Virus record (IMG/VR): IMGVR_UViG_3300017727_000043
Location: 1-37,681 of that record
DNA from: a virus
Direction: 5' to 3' (one strand)
DNA: 37,681 nucleotides
Shown: one piece after another, positions 33,016 to 37,681 of the stretch
Numbering within the stretch: the first letter of the stretch is position 1
Layout: each line of letters starts with the position of its first letter
The notes under the pieces: generated by a model
Seen by the model: the letters and a program-made list of their open reading frames with translations, nothing else
Databases searched by the model: none
Told to the model about the DNA's origin: nothing
Position numbers and translations under genes: made by a program

Positions 33016-34492
33016 TTATCAACAGTTAGCACTAGAAAATATACGCAACAGTTTTCGTAATGGTAACAAGAAAGTTTTACTTGTAAGCCCAACAGGTAGC
33101 GGAAAGACTGTAATTGCATCAGCAATGATACAACAAGCTACAGAAAAGCTAAAAAAATGTCTGTTTGTTGCTCATAGGCGTGAACTTGTCATGCAATGTA
33201 GCAATAAACTGCATGATTTTGAAGTAAACCACGCATTATTGATGGCTGGCAAGTCAGGCGGTTATGCAAGAACTACCATTGCCAGCGTTCAAACGTTCAA
33301 TGCACGTAAAGATAACGAGTATTTCATGAAGCCTGATGCTGATTTAATCATATTGGATGAAGCACACAGGTCTGTCAGTAAATCGTTCCGTGATTTAGTA
33401 GCTGAGTACCCCAATGCGTATGTAATTGGATTGACTGCAACGCCATGTAGGTCAGATGGCAAGGGGTTAGCGTCTATGTATGACGATCTTATTGAATGTG
33501 GGAGCATAAGAAAACTTACAGATCAAGGTCACCTTGTACCAACAAGAATAGTTGCACCAACAATGCCTGATCTTGAAGGGATAAGAATAATAGGCGGTGA
33601 TTATGAGAAGGGCAGCCTATCAGAACGTATGAACAAACCTAAATTAGTGGGTGATTTAGTTACGCATTGGTTAAAGTTTGCAGAAGGCAGACCAACAGTA
33701 GTGTTTTGCACATCTATTGCCCACAGTCGCTATGTTGCACAAATTTTTAGACGTAATGGCATAGCAGCAGGTCATGTTGATGGTGATATGCCTGAAATAG
33801 AGCGTGAGCAGGTGCTTAACGATTTGCATACAGGTGAAATAAAAGTGTTAGCAAATTGTCAGGTTCTTACTGAAGGCTGGGATGAACCCAAAGTTAGTTG
33901 CGTAATCTTAGCTAGACCAACTAAGTCATATGCAATGTATCTGCAAATGGTTGGGCGTAGTCTTAGGCCATTTGAGGGCAAAAAAGACACGTTAGTTATA
34001 GACCATAGCGGTTGTGTTTATGAGCATGGTTTTCCTGAAGACACGCCTGAATGGATATTAACTGATGGCAAAGTCATTGATTCAAAGAAGAAAGAACCAC
34101 AACCAATAGAGAAGCAGCCATTCACCTGCATCAAGTGTCAAGCGGTCTACAAACCATTTAAAGGTGCTATTGAATGTCCTGAATGTGGATTTGCACCAAC
34201 AGCACAAGAAAAGATGGTGCTTATCAAGCAAGGCAGGTTGGTTGAACTACCAAAAGAAAAGGTAACTACAAACGACAAGCAAAACTTTTATGCCCAACTT
34301 GTATTTCATGCAAAGCAAAAGGGATACAAAGAAGGGTGGGCAAGCTGGACGTTTAAAGAAAAGTTTGGTCACTTTCCACATACTAAACGTGTTCATCCAA
34401 TGCCAATGGGTGAGGAAGTGAAGGGGTTTTTACAACATTTAAGAATTAAAAAAGCTAAATCACAAGGGGGTGCATATGTCAGAAGAAGCTAG
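33002..34492 (+). CDS. SF2 DEAD/DEAH-type helicase with zinc ribbon
   Basis: The 496-aa helicase contains the Q-like start (LRDYQQLALENI), Walker A PTGSGKT (30-36), AHRREL (motif Ia), DEAH (119-122), LTATP (144-148), a second RecA lobe with VVFCTSIAHS, and motif VI QMVGRSLRP (315-323). C376, C379, C392 and C395 form a zinc ribbon after the core, and a helical C terminus follows. This architecture is like RadD/ResIII-type helicases that phages use for replication or recombination. It starts inside the primase gene and overlaps the next gene. Confidence 0.9.
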   Translation: MHLRDYQQLALENIRNSFRNGNKKVLLVSPTGSGKTVIASAMIQQATEKLKKCLFVAHRRELVMQCSNKLHDFEVNHALLMAGKSGGYARTTIASVQTFNARKDNEYFMKPDADLIILDEAHRSVSKSFRDLVAEYPNAYVIGLTATPCRSDGKGLASMYDDLIECGSIRKLTDQGHLVPTRIVAPTMPDLEGIRIIGGDYEKGSLSERMNKPKLVGDLVTHWLKFAEGRPTVVFCTSIAHSRYVAQIFRRNGIAAGHVDGDMPEIEREQVLNDLHTGEIKVLANCQVLTEGWDEPKVSCVILARPTKSYAMYLQMVGRSLRPFEGKKDTLVIDHSGCVYEHGFPEDTPEWILTDGKVIDSKKKEPQPIEKQPFTCIKCQAVYKPFKGAIECPECGFAPTAQEKMVLIKQGRLVELPKEKVTTNDKQNFYAQLVFHAKQKGYKEGWASWTFKEKFGHFPHTKRVHPMPMGEEVKGFLQHLRIKKAKSQGGAYVRRS

Positions 34493-34823
34493 AGAGCAGC
34501 AGTTACATAAATTAAGAACAATAGGTGAAGAACACGCAAAAGCAAAGCAAACGCTTTCCGTGTTAGAGTACGGAAGGCAAATTCTATTGTCTAAATTAAT
34601 GAAGGAATTTTTAGTTGCAGGTGAGAAGACCGCAGCAGCCCAAGAAAGAGAAGCCCGTGCTCATCCATCGTACCAAGAACATATTGAGGCGTTGGGAATT
34701 GCCATTCATGAAGAATCAAAATGGGCGTGGGAAAAAAAGATCGTTGATATTAATTTTGAACGATGGAAGACAAACATGATCAACCAAACCATAGAAAAGA
34801 AAAACTACAATGCCAAAGGCTAA
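34476..34823 (+). CDS. Coiled-coil phage protein of unknown function
   Basis: The 115-aa protein is almost entirely helical and charged (EQQLHKLRTIGEEHAKAKQT, KLMKEFLVAGEKTAAAQE, HPSYQEHIEALG, WEKKIVDINFERWKT). I recall similar small proteins in recombination modules of other phages, without known activity. The ATG at 34476 is preceded by AAGGGGG, so I chose it over a GTG two codons earlier. It overlaps the helicase by 17 nt and the HNH gene by 14 nt, so it is probably part of the replication-recombination complex. Confidence 0.65.
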   Translation: MSEEAREQQLHKLRTIGEEHAKAKQTLSVLEYGRQILLSKLMKEFLVAGEKTAAAQEREARAHPSYQEHIEALGIAIHEESKWAWEKKIVDINFERWKTNMINQTIEKKNYNAKG

Positions 34824-35181
34824 AACAGCACGGGAAAAACTGCACATGAACTGCGTTGCAGAATTGGGCTGCATTGCTTGTGCCCAACTAGGATACTATG
34901 ACAGCCCAACAGAACTACACCACATCAAGCATCAAACGGGAATGGGCAGACGTTCAAGCCATTACGAAGTTATACCGCTTTGTTATGTGCATCATAGGGG
35001 GCATTATGGTTATCATCATTCGCCAGCAGAATTCACGGGAACATTTGGAACACAATTAGAACTGTTAGAGCAAACGTTAGATGCCTTGTCTTTAGACGGC
35101 TGCAAATGTGGTTGCGTAAAAAAAACAGGTCAGACTGCGAAGCCTAACCCGTTTAATAGGTTTAATAAGTTTTACGAATAA
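34810..35181 (+). CDS. Ref-like HNH nuclease (RecA-dependent nuclease family)
   Basis: The 123-aa protein has a zinc-binding pair C21/C24 (GCIACAQLG), the HNH start ELHHIKHQTGMGRRSSH (H37/H38), and IPLCYVHHRGHYGYHHSP ending in H61/H62, closely following the P1 Ref/NinG-like layout in which FG.Q..LL comes after. Ref proteins cut DNA at RecA-made displacement loops; whether this one needs RecA is unknown. The C terminus adds a CKCGC cluster and a basic tail. Its stop abuts, with no spacer, the stop of the leftward gene at 35182. Confidence 0.75.
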   Translation: MPKAKTAREKLHMNCVAELGCIACAQLGYYDSPTELHHIKHQTGMGRRSSHYEVIPLCYVHHRGHYGYHHSPAEFTGTFGTQLELLEQTLDALSLDGCKCGCVKKTGQTAKPNPFNRFNKFYE

Positions 35182-35520
35182 CTACAAGATTTGATGTTTC
35201 AAGGCATAACCATCATCAAACAATTCATGCCCTAGTTGGTGGATTACATGAAAACCCATATCCATACCACCGCCAGAAACACCCATACAACGGGTTTTAT
35301 TCTTAAACCTGTAACCAAGAGCATCGCACATTAGCATCGTCAGGCAATGGCGTATGATACGGTCTTGACCTTCTTCAAATTCATCTTTGATGCCAAAATG
35401 ATAGAAATCAATATGGCGGAACATACCGCTATTTGATACATTCTTGACGATAAAATAAATTGTATCGCCCTTGCTTACAATTCGCTTCAATTCTTCTACT
35501 GCTTGTTTTTTCGTTGTCAT
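35182..35520 (-). CDS. Conserved phage protein of unknown function (SGMxRHID type)
   Basis: The 112-aa protein belongs to a widespread but unnamed phage family I recognise by the pattern GDTIYFIVKNVSNSGMFRHI, DALGYRF and GGGMDMGFHVIHQLGHELF, ending YALKH. It is alpha/beta with conserved Ser, Arg, His and Gly residues, which might form an active site; no activity is known to me. The start at 35520 follows AAGGAAG; a start 13 codons upstream lies in the previous gene and lacks a Shine-Dalgarno. Last gene of the leftward right-end cluster. Confidence 0.75.
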   Translation of the reverse strand: MTTKKQAVEELKRIVSKGDTIYFIVKNVSNSGMFRHIDFYHFGIKDEFEEGQDRIIRHCLTMLMCDALGYRFKNKTRCMGVSGGGMDMGFHVIHQLGHELFDDGYALKHQIL

Positions 35521-35524
35521 TGTT

Positions 35525-35692
35525 TTACTTCCTTTTGTTGTTTTCCACAGTGAACGCATGAACCGCCCACATGATAATTAAAATTATGCAAGCACCTGCC
35601 GCTAGTTTGCCGTGTAAATCAGGCATATGCCTAAACACACCGACAAACCAACTGGCAATCGCTAACCGCCAAACGATATTGAAATAAATCAT
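35525..35692 (-). CDS. Two-pass small membrane protein (55 aa)
   Basis: A short gene not obvious from length alone. It starts in an ATGA overlap with the stop of the upstream leftward gene, after AAAAAGGTC, and ends 4 nt before the next start, carrying that gene's AAGGAAG in its last codons. The protein has two hydrophobic helices (VWRLAIASWFVGVF and AGACIILIIMWAVHAF) joined by a short polar turn, and a basic tail. Function unknown; a membrane role such as superinfection exclusion is only a guess. Confidence 0.65.
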   Translation of the reverse strand: MIYFNIVWRLAIASWFVGVFRHMPDLHGKLAAGACIILIIMWAVHAFTVENNKRK

Positions 35693-35934
35693 TTGACCTT
35701 TTTCCGTACTAGCTGCGGAATGGATTTGCCTTCAACATTGTTCCAGCCCTTCCATTCGTTAACGCAATCGCATATAGCTTGATTGATGCCGCTATATAAT
35801 TTGCCATCATGGTTAACAATAAACCGCACCGCATCTTTTTTTTGTGACGGTGATAACTCTTTAAATTTTTGATTGACGATTGATTCTATCCATTCCTTGT
35901 CAATCTTAATTAATGCAGATTTATCATATCCCAT
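35689..35934 (-). CDS. Hypothetical protein (81 aa)
   Basis: A small basic alpha/beta protein, MGYDKSALIKIDKEWIESIV then KFKELSPSQKKDAVRFIVNH and SGINQAICDCVNEWKGWNNV. I do not recognise a family. It overlaps the upstream gene by 11 nt and the downstream membrane protein by ATGA, so it is firmly part of the leftward operon. No membrane segment or signal peptide. Confidence 0.65.
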   Translation of the reverse strand: MGYDKSALIKIDKEWIESIVNQKFKELSPSQKKDAVRFIVNHDGKLYSGINQAICDCVNEWKGWNNVEGKSIPQLVRKKVK

Positions 35935-36436
35935 GATTGCCCCCGTTTAACTCGTAACCTGCTTCTTCTAGTTTAAGATTAATAATATCTACAATCTCGT
36001 GCATAGCGTCCATTTGATGACCGCCAACGTGCCAACTGGTTATTTGCTCAACTGGTGTGCCTTGATGACCTAGATAAGCCTTGCCATCTTTCCAATTGTA
36101 AACCGTTGCAATCAAACCGCTTGGCAATTCAAACGACCATTCAACGTCTATTTTGTTTTCTATATCGTCAAAGTTGTCGAATTTGTAATGCGGTTGACCT
36201 AGAGCAATTATCAAAGCCTCATAAGGCATGATGAATTTCCCCTGCAAATGTGTTCCGTTTATTTCGTTTGTCATTTTAAGCATTGTTTCTTCCCTTCTGT
36301 GTTTGTCTTGTAATCCCCAGCCGATGACGGTTGCCAAACGACTAGCCTTGTCGGTTGATTGCTCAACCAATAAATCAGCTAACTTGTCCAATTCAGAATC
36401 AGACAAGCCAGCTATTGTTTTATGCAGATTATTCAT
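35924..36436 (-). CDS. Hypothetical protein with IYNW-type / WHVGG motifs (170 aa)
   Basis: The N-terminal 70 residues are helical and charged. The C-terminal half holds VEWSFELPSGLIATVYNWKD, YLGHQG and SWHVGGHQMDAM, a pattern (T/VYNWKDG..YLG......WH.GG) that I have seen in cellular and T4-like phage proteins, often with the middle strand as IYNYK. It reads like a small beta-fold with conserved Trp, His and Gly. No activity known. It is the largest gene in the right-end cluster and overlaps both neighbours. Confidence 0.65.
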   Translation of the reverse strand: MNNLHKTIAGLSDSELDKLADLLVEQSTDKASRLATVIGWGLQDKHRREETMLKMTNEINGTHLQGKFIMPYEALIIALGQPHYKFDNFDDIENKIDVEWSFELPSGLIATVYNWKDGKAYLGHQGTPVEQITSWHVGGHQMDAMHEIVDIINLKLEEAGYELNGGNHGI

Positions 36437-36626
36437 CTTCAGACATCCAGACTAAAAATCCACCAAAACACATCGCAATAATACCGCCAGCCGATATTAA
36501 AAGCATATCGCCCAGACTGTTTGCATTTTCCATGCAATGACCATCACAATCACCGCCAGAACCAGCAACGGCCATCAAACCAATGATGACCAAGCCAGCT
36601 CCCATAATTTTCATTGTTGTCTTCAT
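36429..36626 (-). CDS. Two-pass membrane protein with a Cys-containing loop (65 aa)
   Basis: Two hydrophobic helices (IMGAGLVIIGLMAVAG and LLISAGGIIAMCFGGFLVWM) flank a loop GSGGDCDGHCMENANS with two Cys, two Asp and one His, which could form a disulfide or bind metal in the periplasm. A basic N terminus and an acidic C terminus (SEDE) predict both ends in the cytoplasm. It overlaps the next leftward gene by 8 nt. Preceded by GGGGGAAAT as ribosome-binding site. Function unknown. Confidence 0.6.
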   Translation of the reverse strand: MKTTMKIMGAGLVIIGLMAVAGSGGDCDGHCMENANSLGDMLLISAGGIIAMCFGGFLVWMSEDE

Positions 36627-36635
36627 AATTTCCCC

Positions 36636-36830
36636 CTATTGAAACAATTGATAATATTCATGGTCACGCAAAAACGTGCCAAAACTTGAACCAAGCGAAT
36701 CAGCTAACTGCCATTCATTGCGAAAATGATAAGCATCATCACCCTGCAACAAAAATGACCAGCCAGCTTCAAACTCGCTAACTTCTATCGCAAAGCCTCG
36801 ATCTATCATGCTAAATCCACCGATAATCAT
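36636..36830 (-). CDS. Hypothetical protein (64 aa)
   Basis: A small acidic protein, IEVSEFEAGWSFLLQGDDAY then HFRNEWQLADSLGSSFGTFL, ending HEYYQLFQ. The start at 36830 makes an ATGA overlap with the upstream gene; an ATG 7 codons later (36809) is the alternative. The Trp- and Asp-rich sequence looks like a soluble binding protein. No family recognised. Confidence 0.55.
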   Translation of the reverse strand: MIIGGFSMIDRGFAIEVSEFEAGWSFLLQGDDAYHFRNEWQLADSLGSSFGTFLRDHEYYQLFQ

Positions 36831-37024
36831 TTAACCACCCTCGCCATAGTCATTAAAACAAAGAACCCTGTTAGCGTGAATATTGTAGACGTTCCCCAGA
36901 CAACCCAATCAGTCAGGTTGCTGGTTGCAATGTCAGTATTCACAAAATCAAGAATTCCAATCCCAGCGACAATATAGCCAACTGCTATAATGCCGCCCAA
37001 TGTGTATTTAAGAACGCCCAACAT
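36827..37024 (-). CDS. Two-pass membrane protein (65 aa)
   Basis: Two hydrophobic helices (YTLGGIIAVGYIVAGIGIL and GTSTIFTLTGFFVLMTMA) are separated by a polar loop (DFVNTDIATSNLTDW), with a short basic C terminus. Its ATG follows the upstream TAG directly (TAGATG) and its TGA overlaps the next ATG. The third membrane protein of this leftward cluster; function unknown. Confidence 0.6.
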   Translation of the reverse strand: MLGVLKYTLGGIIAVGYIVAGIGILDFVNTDIATSNLTDWVVWGTSTIFTLTGFFVLMTMARVVK

Positions 37025-37324
37025 CTAAGCCGCCATCACTACACGATTAAACCAATCGTCAATCCATGTGACTGCTTCACGGCTAACGCTATAGTCAGAA
37101 ACTTCATCACCGCCATCGTTGCCAAGAACGATAAACGCCCAGCCCATATCGTTGCCATCAGCATCACGGAACAATAACTGTGATTCGTCTACTGATTCCA
37201 TTGCGTCTTTAATTGCTGGCAAAGATGTTGACCGTTTGACCTGCCATTCTTCACCATCCCAAACTGATACGGTGTAACCCATATCTTTCACTGCGTGAGT
37301 GACTAAGTTATAATGTGCCTTCAT
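37025..37324 (-). CDS. Hypothetical soluble protein (99 aa), first gene of the right-end leftward operon
   Basis: An acidic alpha/beta protein, HAVKDMGYTVSVWDGEEWQV then KDAMESVDESQLLFRDADGN, GWAFIVLGNDGGDEVSDYSV and a helical end. The core VSVWDGEEW.VK.S and E.VSDY patterns look familiar from T7-like early proteins, but I cannot name a family. GGAG 8 nt before ATG is the ribosome-binding site; the promoter at 37358-37387 drives it. Confidence 0.65.
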   Translation of the reverse strand: MKAHYNLVTHAVKDMGYTVSVWDGEEWQVKRSTSLPAIKDAMESVDESQLLFRDADGNDMGWAFIVLGNDGGDEVSDYSVSREAVTWIDDWFNRVVMAA

Positions 37325-37343
37325 GATTAATACTCCGTTCGTT

Positions 37344-37359
37344 GTTAATGTAGGTTAAT
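37344..37359. promoter_or_regulatory. GTTAAT direct repeat at the right-end divergent promoters
   Basis: GTTAAT-GTAG-GTTAAT: two half-sites in direct orientation overlapping the -10 edge and start of the leftward promoter. It shares the half-site with the palindromes at 31272 and 31303 but not their inverted layout. Confidence 0.4.
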
Positions 37360-37387
37360 TATATAATACATTTTAAAATATACGCAA
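37358..37387 (-). promoter_or_regulatory. Leftward promoter for the right-end gene cluster
   Basis: On the - strand TTGCGT (37387-37382), an 18-bp spacer and a perfect TATAAT (37363-37358). Start predicted near 37351, about 27 nt before the first ATG. Confidence 0.6.
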
Positions 37388-37408
37388 GAATTTATTTACA
37401 TTAATTTA

Positions 37409-37436
37409 TTGAACGTCACCTGCTTTAGGTTATAAT
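37409..37436 (+). promoter_or_regulatory. Rightward promoter for TerS
   Basis: TTGAAC (37409-37414), a 16-bp spacer and a perfect TATAAT (37431-37436). The expected start, 6-7 nt downstream, coincides with the ATG at 37443, so the message may be leaderless; no Shine-Dalgarno is possible in that case. The -35 box is the same as in the left-end promoter at 383. Confidence 0.6.
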
Positions 37437-37442
37437 GAGTGT

Positions 37443-37681
37443 ATGAGTACAAAAACCCTTACAGATAAACAGATTGCGTTTGTGGAAAACTTTAGTCAGT
37501 CGGGCAATGCAACACGTGCCGCAATAGCTGCTGGATACTCACCAGCAACAGCAGAACAGCAAGGCTATGAACTCAAAAAGAAACTGGCACAGCATATAGA
37601 TGAGGCAACACGGGCGGCATTAGGTCACGCTGTACCAATGGCGGTTGAGAAACTGCAAAGCCTCATCACTGATGACAAGGT
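37443..37681 (+). CDS. terS: Terminase small subunit (TerS), cut by the window edge
   Basis: The visible 79 codons start STKTLTDKQIAFVENFSQSG, then NATRAAIAAGYSPATAEQQG, the HTH DNA-recognition domain of Terminase_2-type small subunits (LT.KQ..FVE.Y...GNAT.AA..AGYS). TerS binds the packaging site and loads TerL. The gene runs off the right edge in codon 80 (GT-). Joining to base 1 completes it as GTA, and the frame runs 14 more codons to TAG 44-46. A 94-aa product would be short for the family, so the true C terminus is uncertain. Confidence 0.85.
   Translation, partial: MSTKTLTDKQIAFVENFSQSGNATRAAIAAGYSPATAEQQGYELKKKLAQHIDEATRAALGHAVPMAVEKLQSLITDDK

Noticed and set aside
1-37681. Direct terminal repeats
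   Set aside because: The first and last bases of the window show no shared sequence, so terminal redundancy is not visible here.
1-37681. tRNA genes or integrase/attachment site
   Set aside because: I saw no cloverleaf with a TTC-type arm in the gaps and no tyrosine or serine recombinase motif in any gene.

Overview
The window reads as an almost complete genome map (about 37.7 kb) of a tailed dsDNA phage with a short-tailed (podovirus) virion. The structural block follows the T7/BPP-1-like order: large terminase, portal, Bbp19-like protein, scaffold, major capsid, cement protein, tail adaptor, nozzle, internal/ejection proteins, short fibre, giant fibre, lysis genes. The DNA is AT-rich. The giant fibre carries FCCH-like modules and a cupredoxin-like domain, which I associate with marine phages, so an aquatic Gram-negative (perhaps alphaproteobacterial) host is my inference; nothing in the sequence names the host. 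I see no RNA polymerase, DNA polymerase, integrase, tRNA gene or CRISPR array.

Layout. (1) 1-420: a C-rich, apparently non-coding segment with a hairpin and a promoter. (2) 421-29501, rightward: a PD-(D/E)XK nuclease, TerL, two paralogous small proteins flanking a GNAT-like protein, portal, head genes, tail adaptor and nozzle, three internal virion proteins ending in a 2499-aa giant, a T7-type short fibre, a 1944-aa modular fibre, then a cassette of small membrane proteins, a 3-TM holin-like protein and a T4-type lysozyme. Most junctions are TAATG or ATGA overlaps. (3) 29498-31232, leftward: a MazG-like protein, a Cas4/RecB-type nuclease with a probable Fe-S motif, and an SSB-like protein ending in DDDVPF. 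(4) 31365-35181, rightward: a Cro-like regulator, a 234-bp candidate origin, a DUF1376-like protein, a RepB-type primase, an SF2 helicase, a coiled-coil protein and a Ref-like HNH nuclease. (5) 35182-37324, leftward: seven small unknown genes, three of them membrane proteins. (6) 37443 to the right edge, rightward: the N-terminal part of TerS.

The TerS frame runs off the right edge. If the two ends are joined it continues in frame into bases 1-46, which suggests that the window is a circular or circularly permuted genome opened inside TerS. The order would then be TerS, C-rich gap, nuclease, TerL.

Regulation. At 31270-31332 two divergent sigma70-like promoters, both with perfect TTGACA -35 boxes, carry two 16-bp operator-like palindromes (GTTRA-N6-TTAAC) centred 31 bp apart. 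This is a compact switch next to the Cro-like gene. GTTAA half-sites recur at the promoter before the replication genes, at the left-end promoter and in the right-end divergent region, so one regulator may control all of them.

Most notable: a cupredoxin-like domain with a full His/Cys/His/Met type-1 copper ligand set inside the giant fibre; a structured leader before the capsid gene; the switch plus candidate origin; the giant ejection protein with HExxH and lytic-transglycosylase-like motifs; and a compact block of uncharacterised leftward genes at the right end.
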